A DNA stretch of 64,000 bases, from positions 1 through 64,000 of the forward strand of contig NZ_CAKVKB010000004.1 of NCBI RefSeq assembly GCF_934754915.1, written 5' to 3'. The notes below the pieces were generated by a model. The model saw nothing but the letters and a program-made list of their open reading frames with translations. It did not search any database and had not been told where the DNA came from. Positions 45,078-53,906 of the stretch are shown here, one piece after another (the first letter of the stretch is position 1; each line of letters begins with the position of its first letter). This stretch comes from an uncultured Clostridium sp. Its GTDB lineage: Bacteria; Bacillota; Clostridia; Clostridiales; Clostridiaceae. The translations under genes and the position numbers were made by a program.

Positions 45078-46601
45078 CTATATAACTTCTCCATTAATAT
45101 TTTTTCTATAACTAAAAGCTTCTAATAAATTTTCTTCAATAATATCCTTATTACCTTCAAGGTCTGCAATAGTCCTTGCCAGTTTAAGTACTTTTCCATA
45201 TCCTCTTAAAGATACGTTCGATTTTTTGTAATAGTATTCAAGTATTTTCTTACACTGCTTATTTACTCTACATAATTGGAAAATATCCTTTCCTTGAATG
45301 TCAGAATTATATTTATACTCAGTCCCTTTTAATCTTTTTTCTTGCATAATTCTAGCTTTTATCACATTTTCCCTCATAATTTTAGAGTTATACGAATCAT
45401 ACTTTCCACTTATTTCTTCATACTTTATTCTTGGTACATACTGAAGAATATCTATTCTGTCCAGCAATGCACTAGAAAATTTCTTTATGTATTTGTCTGT
45501 ATAAGCATTTAATTCATAAAAATCATCTTCATATGTATTTATATCTCTTCTTTCTACAGGATTAAAAGCCGCTACAAGCAAGAAATCTGCTGGCATAGTA
45601 TAACTTCCACACAGTCTTGTTATGTTCACATTTTTCTGTTCTAGTGGTTCTCTTAAACATTCTAGAACCTCTTTCTTAAACTCTAAAATTTCATCTAAAA
45701 ATAAAACACCATTATGAGCAAGAGTAATTTCTCCAGGTTTTACCTCTTTTCCTCCTCCTATTAAAGACGCCTTTGTACTTGTATGATGAGGCGCTCTAAA
45801 AGGTCTCTTAAGCAATGATTTTTCTTTCATCAATCCACAAGTGCTATATATTTTAGCAACTTCAAGCAATTCTTCCTGTGTAAGTTTAGGAAGTATAGAA
45901 ATCAGTGCTTTTGCAAGCATTGTTTTTCCACATCCAGGTTCTCCATAAAGCACAATATTATGCTTCCCTGCTGCTGCAATTTCCATTGCCCTTTTAGATG
46001 AATATTGACCAATTATTTCTCCAAAATCAAAAAGAATATCTTGTTCATTATCTTTGCTCTCATTTTCATTCCATTCATATGGCATAACATCTTTATATGT
46101 AAGAAATGAAATAACTTCTTTTAAATTTTTAAATGGATAGTAGTCTTCTCCTTTAATATAAAAACTTTCTTCAAGATTTTTATATGGAAATATAAATTTA
46201 TGTTTGTTTCTACTGTTCCCTTCTATTATTATAGGAATGCTTCCTTTTACTGATTTAAGCTCACCTAGAAGAGACAATTCACCAAATATCACATACTCCT
46301 CAATATTACAGGTTTTTATTTGTTCTGATTCCATAAGAATTCCTAATGCTATAGGAAGATCCAATAAGGAACCTATCTTCCTTACATCTGCTGGAGCTAA
46401 ATTTATTGTTATTCTTCCAAGAGGAAATTCATATCCACAGTTAACAATTGCTGCACGCACCCTCTCTTTTGCTTCCTTTACTGATGCATCAGGAAGACCA
46501 ACTATAGAAAACTGCGGAAGGCCCTTGCATATATCAACTTCAACATTTATAAGAATTCCTTCAAGATTATTATACGTTGCACTTATTATTTTTACTGCCA
46601 T
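45078..46601 (-). CDS. comM: YifB/ComM-family Mg-chelatase-like AAA+ ATPase
   Basis: A 507-residue protein with an N-terminal Lon-protease-like domain (about 20-140), a AAA+ Mg-chelatase module with Walker A LYGEPGCGKTMLAKAL near 224 and LFLDEILEF as Walker B, and a C-terminal Mg-chelatase subdomain (about 405-500). ComM is a hexameric branch-migration helicase that helps integrate transforming DNA in Gram-negatives; that function is inferred here. AGGGTG precedes the ATG. It starts the comM-dprA-topA group and is divergent from yraN. Confidence 0.94.
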   Translation of the reverse strand: MAVKIISATYNNLEGILINVEVDICKGLPQFSIVGLPDASVKEAKERVRAAIVNCGYEFPLGRITINLAPADVRKIGSLLDLPIALGILMESEQIKTCNIEEYVIFGELSLLGELKSVKGSIPIIIEGNSRNKHKFIFPYKNLEESFYIKGEDYYPFKNLKEVISFLTYKDVMPYEWNENESKDNEQDILFDFGEIIGQYSSKRAMEIAAAGKHNIVLYGEPGCGKTMLAKALISILPKLTQEELLEVAKIYSTCGLMKEKSLLKRPFRAPHHTSTKASLIGGGKEVKPGEITLAHNGVLFLDEILEFKKEVLECLREPLEQKNVNITRLCGSYTMPADFLLVAAFNPVERRDINTYEDDFYELNAYTDKYIKKFSSALLDRIDILQYVPRIKYEEISGKYDSYNSKIMRENVIKARIMQEKRLKGTEYKYNSDIQGKDIFQLCRVNKQCKKILEYYYKKSNVSLRGYGKVLKLARTIADLEGNKDIIEENLLEAFSYRKNINGEVI

Positions 46602-46803
46602 TTACATCACCCTTAAGAATTATAGACATAGATTTTAATATTAATTCAAATAACTAAAAATGATTATTAAAACTTTTTCTTGTTAATAATTCTATTTGTA
46701 ATACCCACAAGATAATGTTTATACATAGAACCTTTACATAATTTTCACCGCCAATTAAAGTCTATATACATTTATTCATATTGACAAAGAAAGGATTAGA
46801 ATC

Positions 46804-47178
46804 GTGAAAAAATTTAATAAAATTGTTGGAAATTTTTCAGAAAAGCTTGCTGCAGAATTTTTGATTCAAAAGGGATACAGTATATTAGAGCTCAATTTTA
46901 GAAATCGTCTTGGTGAAATAGATATAATCTGTTTAAAAGAAAATATTTTAGTCATAGTTGAAGTGAAAGGACGATATAATTTAAATTATGGATATCCTCA
47001 AGAATCTGTAAACTATAAAAAACAAAATTCTATAATAAAAACTGCCTATTGCTATATTTCATATAAAAAATTCTTTAATATAAATATTAGATTTGATGTA
47101 ATTGAAATTTTACTTAATACTAATAATTCTTTATACAAAATCAATCATATTAAAGATGCTTTTAGATTATATTATTAA
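46804..47178 (+). CDS. yraN: YraN-family (UPF0102) nuclease-like protein
   Basis: A 124-residue protein of the UPF0102 family with a restriction-endonuclease-like core: EKLAAEFLIQKGYSILELNFR, then GEIDIICLKENILVIVEVKGR with the D-x(n)-E-x-K catalytic pattern. The cellular role is not established. The start is GTG with AAAGGAT upstream. It is on the plus strand between rnhB and comM, both on the minus strand; in most clostridia these genes are collinear, so a small local inversion is likely. Confidence 0.9.
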   Translation: MKKFNKIVGNFSEKLAAEFLIQKGYSILELNFRNRLGEIDIICLKENILVIVEVKGRYNLNYGYPQESVNYKKQNSIIKTAYCYISYKKFFNINIRFDVIEILLNTNNSLYKINHIKDAFRLYY

Positions 47179-47223
47179 TATAAAATATAAGTTTTTTCTA
47201 TACTTATAATAAAGCTAAAAATA

Positions 47224-47251
47224 GGATAGCGACTCACAAAAATCACTATCC
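47224..47251 (-). terminator. rbgA-rnhB terminator
   Basis: GGATAG/CTATCC with partial inner GA/TC pairing, followed on the minus strand by TATTTTTAGC. It lies between convergent rnhB and yraN. Confidence 0.7.
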
Positions 47252-47261
47252 TTCTATAACC

Positions 47262-48083
47262 TTAATTATTATTTAGTAAATTTTTAAGAAAACTATTTCT
47301 ATGTATATCACATTTTCCATATTTTCTAATAGCATTCATATGTTTTGCAGTTCCATATCCAGCATTATTTTCAAAATCATAATGAGTATATTTTTTAGCA
47401 TATTCTTTCATAAGATTATCCCTATATACTTTTGCCACTATAGATGCAGCAGCAATACACGCACTTTTAGTATCACCTTTTACAACTGACTTATTTTCTA
47501 TTTCTATACCTTTTACAAGATATCCATCTGACAAAACAAGATCTGGTTTAATCTCAAGAGAATTGCAGCTTTCCAAAAATACTTTGTTATTAGCTACACC
47601 TATGCCAATCTCATCTATTTCATAGTTTGAACATTCTGCTATATGATAGCACAAGGCCTTTTCCTTTATTATTTGTGCTAACTCTTCTCTTTTGCTTTCT
47701 CTTAACTTTTTCGAATCATTAATATATAATATAAGTTCATCATCTAATACGTCTAAATCAAGCATTATACTGCAGGCCACTATAGGACCAGCAAGAGGGC
47801 CTCGGCCCACTTCATCTACACCTGCAATATATTTGTAATTCCCAAAAGATTTGTCAAAATCATACATTTTTCTCACTCTTTTAACTTCTTTCAGATATGC
47901 TTCTATTTCTTTTCTTAATTTGACACTTAAAGACAATACATTTTTACGTTTATCTTTTTCAAGCCAGTTAATTATTTTTTCTGAATTATTATTTTTATAT
48001 TCATTAATTATTGAAATTTTTGAAATCTCTTCTTTGATTTGTGCAAATGATAAAGATTTTATATCTTCATTAATTATTGTCAT
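47262..48083 (-). CDS. rnhB: Ribonuclease HII
   Basis: A 273-residue RNase HII that removes ribonucleotides from DNA-RNA hybrids. The active-site motif IAGVDEVGRGPLAGP lies near 83-97, with further acidic residues in YINDSKKLRESKREEL and the GDTKSACIAAASIVAKVYRD block. About 75 N-terminal residues form an extra helical segment, common in Firmicutes. I prefer the ATG directly after the rbgA stop (TAAAATG); an alternative ATG six codons upstream overlaps rbgA by 17 bp. Neither has a strong ribosome binding site, so coupling is likely. Confidence 0.95.
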   Translation of the reverse strand: MTIINEDIKSLSFAQIKEEISKISIINEYKNNNSEKIINWLEKDKRKNVLSLSVKLRKEIEAYLKEVKRVRKMYDFDKSFGNYKYIAGVDEVGRGPLAGPIVACSIMLDLDVLDDELILYINDSKKLRESKREELAQIIKEKALCYHIAECSNYEIDEIGIGVANNKVFLESCNSLEIKPDLVLSDGYLVKGIEIENKSVVKGDTKSACIAAASIVAKVYRDNLMKEYAKKYTHYDFENNAGYGTAKHMNAIRKYGKCDIHRNSFLKNLLNNN

Positions 48084-48084
48084 T

Positions 48085-48948
48085 TTAGGCTTCACTTTCA
48101 TTTTCTGTAGGACGTTCTAAAGATAGTTTTCCAATTTTTCCACCTCTAAATTCATCCAGCAGAATAACAGCTATTCTGTTATAATCAATCTGACCACCAG
48201 AAATAAGAGTTCCTCTCTTTTTACCAATTGCATCTAATGTGTCCAAAGGATTTTCAAAAATTTCCTGAAGCTTATATCTTTCCTTTAATTGAGTTTCATA
48301 GCTGCTCTGTAATCTTTCAACAAGTTTTAATGCTAATTCTTCTATATCCATTATTTCATCTTTTATAGCTCCTGTAAATGCTAGATTTAAAGCAGTCGTA
48401 TCATCTTCAAATTTAGGCCATAATACCCCTGGAGTGTCTAAAAGTTCAATTCCAATTGAAGTTTTAATCCATTGTTTGCTTTTTGTAACACCTGGTCTGT
48501 CACCAGTTTTAGCAATATTGTTTCTTGCCATTTTATTTATAAATGTAGATTTACCTACATTAGGTATTCCTACAACCATTACTCTTGTTATGATTTTTGC
48601 CATGCCTTTTGCCTTTAATCTGTCATGTTTTTCTTTCAAGAGATTCATCAATGCCGGTTTTATTGCTTTTAATCCATCCCCCTTAAGGCAATTTACTTCA
48701 AGAACCTTTACATTATCAGTAGTAAGATAATCTATCCATTCTTTTGTGATTTTGCTGTCTGTAAGATCACTTTTATTTAAAAGTATAATTCTTGGTTTGC
48801 CTTCTAATAATCTATCAATATCAGGGTTTGCTGAACTTCTAGGTATTCTGGCATCTCTTATTTCGATAACAGCATCAACCAATTTTAAGTTTTCCTTAAT
48901 CTCCCTCTGAGTTTTTCTCATATGCCCAGGAAACCAGTTTATAGCCAT
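48085..48948 (-). CDS. rbgA: Ribosome biogenesis GTPase RbgA (YlqF)
   Basis: A 287-residue circularly permuted GTPase needed for late 50S assembly. Motifs appear in permuted order: G4 LLNKSDLTD near 60, then G1 GIPNVGKSTFIN near 125, then G3 DTPGVLWP. It begins MAINWFPGHMRKTQ, the family hallmark. I use this start because AAAGGAGG lies just upstream; a longer frame adds 17 residues. It is followed by rnhB. Confidence 0.97.
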   Translation of the reverse strand: MAINWFPGHMRKTQREIKENLKLVDAVIEIRDARIPRSSANPDIDRLLEGKPRIILLNKSDLTDSKITKEWIDYLTTDNVKVLEVNCLKGDGLKAIKPALMNLLKEKHDRLKAKGMAKIITRVMVVGIPNVGKSTFINKMARNNIAKTGDRPGVTKSKQWIKTSIGIELLDTPGVLWPKFEDDTTALNLAFTGAIKDEIMDIEELALKLVERLQSSYETQLKERYKLQEIFENPLDTLDAIGKKRGTLISGGQIDYNRIAVILLDEFRGGKIGKLSLERPTENESEA

Positions 48949-49265
48949 TTTAATTCCTCCTTTATTAATTTTAATACAAACATAATATATATGTTGCAAT
49001 ATTAAATTTAAAATTCATTCAATACATTAAAAAAATATTGCAGCGATTTCATTCTTCACTAACAATTATTCATTATCAATTGCAATATGTTATAAATTTA
49101 TTTCCTTATATTATAAAAACAATATACATTTCATAATATATATTTTAAAAATTATTTCCTATATAATCTGGATTTAATGTTCTATTATGTCCTGTCATTG
49201 TTTGTGTATTATCTATAAAACATAAACTTTAATGTTCCAACCTGATACAAAATCTTTTAAATAAT
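48949..49265. other. AT-rich gap upstream of rbgA
   Basis: No gene is supported. Around 49060-49130 there is a faint resemblance to the dispersed repeat family (ATTATCAATTGCAATATG). The rbgA promoter is expected here but no clear pair of boxes was found. Confidence 0.4.
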
Positions 49266-49355
49266 AAAAAAATCTGCCTTGCAGACCATGATTACTATTA
49301 TTGAAAATTGTATTTTGTTATACAATAAAAAAAGGACTGAACCAGTCCCCTTTTT
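49266..49355 (-). terminator. Tandem terminators after rplS
   Basis: First hairpin GGACTG, AAC-type loop, CAGTCC (49334-49348) with a T-rich tail; a middle dyad ATTGTAT/ATACAAT; then TCTGC/GCAGA (49273-49285) followed by seven T on the minus strand. Confidence 0.85.
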
Positions 49356-49358
49356 ATA

Positions 49359-49709
49359 TTATCTAGTTAATAATTCTTTAACTTTAGCAGCCTTACCAAC
49401 TCTGTCTCTTAAGTAGTAAAGTTTAGCTCTTCTTACTTTACCTTTTCTTACTACTTCAATCTTATCGATGATTGGCGCATTTATTGGGAATGTTCTTTCA
49501 ACACCAGTTCCGTAAGCAACTCTTCTTACTGTGAAAGTTTCTCTTAAACCACCATTTTGTTTTTTGATTACTGTTCCTTCGAACATTTGGATTCTTTCTT
49601 TGTTACCTTCTTGAATCTTTACATATACCTTTATAGTATCTCCAATTGCAAAAGCAGGTAAGTCAGTTCTGATTTGTTCAGCTTCAATAGCTTTTATTAT
49701 TTCGTTCAT
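49359..49709 (-). CDS. rplS: 50S ribosomal protein L19
   Basis: A 116-residue protein at the 30S-50S interface. Conserved [25 protein letters not shown] and the C-terminal [17 protein letters not shown] are present. I start at MNEIIKAIE after AGGAGGGAATGCACA; a longer frame would add 17 residues encoded by the regulatory leader. It has its own promoter and an L19-type leader, and follows trmD by 134 bp. Confidence 0.97.
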   Translation of the reverse strand: MNEIIKAIEAEQIRTDLPAFAIGDTIKVYVKIQEGNKERIQMFEGTVIKKQNGGLRETFTVRRVAYGTGVERTFPINAPIIDKIEVVRKGKVRRAKLYYLRDRVGKAAKVKELLTR

Positions 49710-49790
49710 TGTGCATTCCCTCCTTAACGATAATTTGACGTTCATAACACAGTTTTTCATGTAGACAGAGGAACGCCCGTACTAGCACAA
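49710..49790 (-). promoter_or_regulatory. rplS leader (L19 leader-like RNA)
   Basis: The minus-strand RNA contains GGCGTTC pairing with GAACGTC around a smaller internal fold, immediately before the ribosome binding site. Position and the GGGCGTTCC motif match my recollection of the Bacillota L19 leader. Confidence 0.6.
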
Positions 49791-49795
49791 AATTA

Positions 49796-49824
49796 ATAAT
49801 ACCACAGATTTTTTTTTATTTCAA
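49796..49824 (-). promoter_or_regulatory. rplS sigma-A promoter
   Basis: Minus strand: TTGAAA (49819-49824), 17-nt spacer, TATTAT (49796-49801), just after trmD. Confidence 0.75.
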
Positions 49825-49843
49825 CAAATAAATTATATATTTT

Positions 49844-50563
49844 TTACTTTTCATTAGCTTTTTTCAAAATCTTCAAGTCTTCCTTTGTCAGTTCTATTTT
49901 CTCATACATATCAGGTCTTCTTTCCTTTGTAATTTCAAGAGATTGAAGCCTTCTCCACTTTCTTATATTTTCGTGATGACCTGATAAAAGTATATCCGGA
50001 ACCCTGTCTCCTTCAAATTCTTCAGGTCTTGTGTATTGAGGGTATTCTAAAAGACCATTATAAAATGATTCTTCCATAAAACTTTCTTCTTTTCCAAGAA
50101 CACCTGGTATGAGTCTTAAAATAGAATCTATTACAGGAATAGCTGCCATTTCTCCACCTGTAAGAACAAAATCTCCAAGAGATATTTCCATATCAATATG
50201 CTTATATACTCTTTCATCTATTCCTTCATAATGGCCACACACAAATATAAGATTTTCTTCTTTTGACAACTCATTTGCCATTTCCTGATTAAAAGTCTTT
50301 CCTCTTGGTCCTAAAAAAATAACTTTACCATTATTATTTTCTTTGACATGTCTTATACTATCTACAAGAGGCTGTGGAGCCATAACCATTCCAGCTCCTC
50401 CTCCATAAGGGTAATCATCTACTTTTCTGTGCTTATTTAATGTAAAATCCCTTATATTAAAAACTTCCATATCAATGATTTTATTTTCACGCGCTCTTCC
50501 TATAATGCTATGTTCAAAAATTGAAAACATTTCTGGAAAAAGCGTTAAAATATTAATCTTCAT
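49844..50563 (-). CDS. trmD: tRNA (guanine-N1-)-methyltransferase
   Basis: A 239-residue SPOUT methyltransferase forming m1G37 in tRNAs to prevent frameshifting. It has [10 protein letters not shown] at the N-terminus, [13 protein letters not shown], the SAM-binding trefoil knot [11 protein letters not shown] and [13 protein letters not shown] start at MKINIL. It overlaps the rimM 3' end by 11 bp, so translation is coupled; the upstream sequence within rimM gives only a weak site. Confidence 0.97.
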   Translation of the reverse strand: MKINILTLFPEMFSIFEHSIIGRARENKIIDMEVFNIRDFTLNKHRKVDDYPYGGGAGMVMAPQPLVDSIRHVKENNNGKVIFLGPRGKTFNQEMANELSKEENLIFVCGHYEGIDERVYKHIDMEISLGDFVLTGGEMAAIPVIDSILRLIPGVLGKEESFMEESFYNGLLEYPQYTRPEEFEGDRVPDILLSGHHENIRKWRRLQSLEITKERRPDMYEKIELTKEDLKILKKANEK

Positions 50564-51053
50564 CCTGCCACTCACCTACTGGTCTTATAAGTATTTTCTT
50601 TTCATCTATGTCAACATCCAGAACTATATCCCTAAGAACCGGAATCAAAAGTTCTTTAGGCTGTTTTATCCAATAAACATCATTATTACGAGTACTTATT
50701 ACATCAAACACTTTTCCCAATTCCTTACCATTAGTATCATATACAGTACATAGCTTTAAATCTGATACGTAATATGTGTCTTCTGGAAGTTCAGGTTCCT
50801 CATCCCTAGGTATTTCAATATACTTCTGCTTATATGTTTCTGCATCATTCATTGTATCTACACCTTCAAGTTTAAGAATCACTCTGTCTTTCTGAAATTT
50901 AACGCCCAATATATTCATATTTACGCCGCCCACTAAAACTGTTTTTAAGCGTTTGAATTTATTTACATCTTCTGTTAAAGGATAAACTTTTACTTCTCCC
51001 TTAATTCCATGAGTATTTATTATCTGCCCTATTTTGAATAATTGTTTTTCCAA
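50553..51053 (-). CDS. rimM: 16S rRNA processing protein RimM
   Basis: A 166-residue 30S maturation factor that binds S19. It has an N-terminal RimM barrel ([22 protein letters not shown]) and a C-terminal PRC barrel ([30 protein letters not shown]). I take the TTG giving MEKQLFKIG, 6 nt after GAGGTG; a longer frame would start at the GTG inside that site. It overlaps trmD. Confidence 0.95.
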   Translation of the reverse strand: MEKQLFKIGQIINTHGIKGEVKVYPLTEDVNKFKRLKTVLVGGVNMNILGVKFQKDRVILKLEGVDTMNDAETYKQKYIEIPRDEEPELPEDTYYVSDLKLCTVYDTNGKELGKVFDVISTRNNDVYWIKQPKELLIPVLRDIVLDVDIDEKKILIRPVGEWQDED

Positions 51054-51254
51054 TAAATTCACCTCTAATTTTCAATTAAACTTATACATAATAGCCTTTC
51101 AGCTTTTCTTAATAATAAACAGATTATCACTGTTTCTACAATATTATAGCAATATAGTTTAACAATTGACAAGGATTTATAAAGAACAAATCAACTGCAT
51201 CATATTTGCTTATAATGTATAGCAATTTTAAATATTAAAATTTAACTATATATT
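51054..51254. other. Gap upstream of rimM
   Basis: AT-rich, with no gene. The rimM-trmD promoter should lie in 51054-51400 but I could not choose one. Repeat copy E follows. Confidence 0.4.
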
Positions 51255-51352
51255 TTCCAATTAACAACGTACAATAAACAATTGTTAATGAATATAGAAT
51301 TTTTTCGAAATTCCTTTAATTTATTATATAGTTTTTGTCAAAACATATATTA
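51255..51352 (+). repeat. Dispersed intergenic repeat, copy E
   Basis: CAATTAACAACGTACAATAAACAATTGTTAATG, with a variant hairpin GAATTT/AAATTC (51297-51313), then CTTTAATTTATTATATAG and AAAACATATATTAATACAG. The stem sequence differs from copy B but remains paired. Confidence 0.55.
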
Positions 51353-51406
51353 ATACAGCTGACAAGATTTATATTTTATTTTTTTATATTTTTACATATA
51401 TTTAAA

Positions 51407-51432
51407 AAGAGCCAGGAATAAACCTGACTCTT
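51407..51432 (-). terminator. ylxM-ffh-rpsP-khpA terminator
   Basis: AAGAG-C-CAGG pairs with CCTG-A-CTCTT around a short loop; the minus strand continues TTTAAATATATG. It ends 3 nt before the khpA stop. Confidence 0.8.
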
Positions 51433-51435
51433 ACT

Positions 51436-51663
51436 TTAGATGATTTCTACTATAACGCGTTTATGTTGTTTAACTGCTGCTGCTTTTACTACTGTACGTA
51501 TAGCTTTTGCAATTCTTCCTTGCTTGCCGATAACCTTACCCATATCTTCAGGAGCTACTTTTAATTCAAGTATAAGAGACTGCTCTCCATCCACTTCATT
51601 AACTGCAACTGCTTCAGGATTATCTACAAGAGATTTAGCTATATATTCAACTAATTCCTTCAT
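51436..51663 (-). CDS. khpA: KH-domain RNA-binding protein KhpA (YlqC)
   Basis: A 75-residue single-KH protein ([20 protein letters not shown] contains the GxxG-type GKQG loop). KhpA pairs with KhpB/Jag and affects cell division and small-RNA biology in other Firmicutes. The ATG is the only usable start (an in-frame TAG lies three codons upstream), but the GGAGGTG site is 36 nt away with a perfect 10-bp hairpin between. It is the last gene after rpsP. Confidence 0.96.
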   Translation of the reverse strand: MKELVEYIAKSLVDNPEAVAVNEVDGEQSLILELKVAPEDMGKVIGKQGRIAKAIRTVVKAAAVKQHKRVIVEII

Positions 51664-51706
51664 AAACGTCTATAATCAGAATATACTGATTATAGAATTC
51701 ACCTCC
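51664..51706 (-). promoter_or_regulatory. khpA translation start with hairpin between Shine-Dalgarno and AUG
   Basis: Minus strand: GGAGGTG (51700-51706), AATT, a perfect 10-bp stem CTATAATCAG/CTGATTATAG with a 6-nt loop (51670-51695), ACGTTT, ATG. Folding shortens the spacing from 36 to 10 nt. Confidence 0.75.
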
Positions 51707-51711
51707 AAAAA

Positions 51712-51957
51712 TTACTTAGTAAGACCTGCTTCAGTGAAAAGTCTCTTAACTACGTCTGTTGGTTGTGCACCGTTAGCTAACCATTTATTAACTTTTTCTT
51801 CGTTAACTTTGAATTCAACTGGTTCAGTTAATGGGTTGTAGTATCCAATTTCTTCGATGAACTTACCATCTCTTGGAGATCTTGAATCTGCAACAACTAC
51901 TCTATAGAAAGGAGCTTTGTGAGCACCCATTCTTCTTAATCTGATTTTTACTGCCAT
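51712..51957 (-). CDS. rpsP: 30S ribosomal protein S16
   Basis: An 81-residue primary assembly protein of the 30S subunit ([24 protein letters not shown] at its start, trimmed here to the [19 protein letters not shown] core). The GYYNPLTEP motif is intact. GGAGGTG precedes the ATG. It lies between ffh and khpA in the canonical cluster. Confidence 0.97.
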   Translation of the reverse strand: MAVKIRLRRMGAHKAPFYRVVVADSRSPRDGKFIEEIGYYNPLTEPVEFKVNEEKVNKWLANGAQPTDVVKRLFTEAGLTK

Positions 51958-51999
51958 TTTAATTTCACCTCCTTTTAAGGTTAATAATTTATTTTCAAT

Positions 52000-53361
52000 C
52001 TAGAAAGGTAACCTGCCTCCGAAAAGTCCGCCGCCCTTCTTGCTAAATTGCTTTTGGAATGATTTCATCTGTTTCATCTGTTTTTTCATCATTTCATAAC
52101 TTTTCATAAGTTTATTTACTTCCTGTACAGATGTACCAGAACCTTTTGCTATTCTAATTTTTCTTGAATTAGATTTTGCAATCAATGCTGGATTTTGTCT
52201 TTCTTTAACTGTCATCGACTGAATAATCGCTTTAGTCATATTCATTGCAGTTTCGCCTTTTTCTAAATCCACGCCTTGAAGTTCCTTAGAATTCATACCT
52301 GGAATCATCTCTAATATTTTATTAAGAGGTCCAAGCTTCTTCATCTGATCCATAGCCATTAGATAATCTTCAAAGTTAAATTCCTGATTTAACATTCTTT
52401 TACCTAAATCTGCTGCTTCTTTTTCATCAATTGCTTCCTGAGCTTTTTCTATAAGTGATAATACATCACCCATGCCAAGAATTCTTGATGCCATTCTGTC
52501 TGGATGGAACACCTCAAAATCATTCATTTTTTCACCAAGACCAACATATTTAATCGGCTTGTTTATTATGCTCTTTATTGAAAGAGCCGCTCCACCTCTT
52601 GTATCACCATCAAGTTTTGTTAAAATAACTCCTGTAAGATCAAGATCATTATTAAAAGTTTCTGCAACATTAACTGCATCCTGACCTGTCATAGAATCTA
52701 CTACCAAAAGTATTTCTGATGGTTTTACATTTTCTTTTATATCTTTTAATTCCTGCATTAAATCTTCATCTATGTGAAGTCTACCTGCAGTATCTATGAT
52801 AACAATGTTATTTCCATTATCCTTTGCATGAGCTATACCAGCTTTAGCAATTTCAACAGGACTCACTTTATCTCCCATTGAGAATACTGGAATTTCAATT
52901 TGTTTACCTACAACCTCTAACTGTTTTATAGCCGCTGGTCTATAAACATCACAGGCTACAAGTAAAGGTTTCTTGTTTTCTTTCCTAAGGTTTAATGCAA
53001 GTTTTCCACACATTGTAGTTTTACCAGCACCTTGAAGACCAACAAGCATTAATACTGTAGGACCACTGCTGTTGTAGCTAAGTTTGCTTTCACTTCCACC
53101 CATAAGATTAGTAAGTTCTTCATTAACTATTTTTATAACCTGTTGTCCTGGTGTCAGACTTTCCAGTACTTCACTTCCAACACATTTGGAACTGACATTT
53201 GAAACAAAAGTCTTAACAACTTTATAGTTAACATCTGCTTCTAATAATGCAAGCTTTACTTCTCTCATGGCTTCTTTTATATCTTTTTCAGTCAGCTTTC
53301 CTTTACCTTTAAGTTTTCTGAAAGTCTCCTGCAATTTTTCTCCTAAACCTTCAAAAGCCAT
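52000..53361 (-). CDS. ffh: Signal recognition particle protein Ffh
   Basis: A 453-residue GTPase that with 4.5S/scRNA targets nascent membrane proteins to FtsY. It has an N domain, a G domain (VGLQGAGKTTMCGKLA near 105, DTAGRLHID, TKLDGDTRGGAALS) and a Met-rich M domain (about 325-440) ending in a Lys/Met-rich tail and GGGLFGGRLPF. AGGAGG precedes the ATG. It follows ylxM by 12 bp. Confidence 0.98.
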   Translation of the reverse strand: MAFEGLGEKLQETFRKLKGKGKLTEKDIKEAMREVKLALLEADVNYKVVKTFVSNVSSKCVGSEVLESLTPGQQVIKIVNEELTNLMGGSESKLSYNSSGPTVLMLVGLQGAGKTTMCGKLALNLRKENKKPLLVACDVYRPAAIKQLEVVGKQIEIPVFSMGDKVSPVEIAKAGIAHAKDNGNNIVIIDTAGRLHIDEDLMQELKDIKENVKPSEILLVVDSMTGQDAVNVAETFNNDLDLTGVILTKLDGDTRGGAALSIKSIINKPIKYVGLGEKMNDFEVFHPDRMASRILGMGDVLSLIEKAQEAIDEKEAADLGKRMLNQEFNFEDYLMAMDQMKKLGPLNKILEMIPGMNSKELQGVDLEKGETAMNMTKAIIQSMTVKERQNPALIAKSNSRKIRIAKGSGTSVQEVNKLMKSYEMMKKQMKQMKSFQKQFSKKGGGLFGGRLPF

Positions 53362-53373
53362 GTTTACCTCCTC

Positions 53374-53703
53374 CTATAAATTTTCTAGTTTTTCTTTATA
53401 TTTTATAATATCCTCATCATCAATGGAATATTTATTTTTCAAGATTTCTAAAAAATTTATAATTTCATGTTCTCTGTTTATACTCTTTTGAAGTAAGTTC
53501 AGCTTACTTTCATAGGATAGAAGTTGTTTGTAACATCTTTTGATTAAATCGTGAATAGCCTGACGACTTGTTTTGTTTACTTCAGCAATTTCAGCTAAAG
53601 ATAAATCATCATTATAATACCATTCCATTATATCTCTCTGTTTATCTGTTAATAATGAACCATAATAATCCATCAATAACGAAACTTCAACTCTATCTAC
53701 CAT
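53374..53703 (-). CDS. ylxM: YlxM-family helix-turn-helix protein
   Basis: A 109-residue protein of the YlxM/p13 family with a sigma-70 region 4-like helix-turn-helix: YYNDDLSLAEIAEVNKTSRQ at about 29-48. In other Firmicutes it is encoded beside ffh and has been linked to SRP function; DNA binding is predicted but not shown here. AAGGTG precedes the ATG. It is the first gene of the ylxM-ffh-rpsP-khpA unit, 203 bp from ftsY. Confidence 0.93.
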   Translation of the reverse strand: MVDRVEVSLLMDYYGSLLTDKQRDIMEWYYNDDLSLAEIAEVNKTSRQAIHDLIKRCYKQLLSYESKLNLLQKSINREHEIINFLEILKNKYSIDDEDIIKYKEKLENL

Positions 53704-53906
53704 CTAATCACCTTACCCACAAAAGAGATTCTAACAGGATTTTATATAGGTGTCAAGTATTTTTACTTAACACTTACAAATATTTTTTATTTTTTAATAT
53801 TTTTCGCTTTTTAGTATACTTTTATTTTGTAAACCTCTATTTATATTAATAATTTTTTAATTACAATTCACAAAAAAACATAATGTTCTTCACACAAAAA
53901 TATTAA

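Noticed and set aside
45078..46601. Magnesium chelatase of chlorophyll or cobalamin synthesis
   Set aside because: The N-terminal Lon-like domain and the dprA neighbour identify the YifB/ComM family instead.
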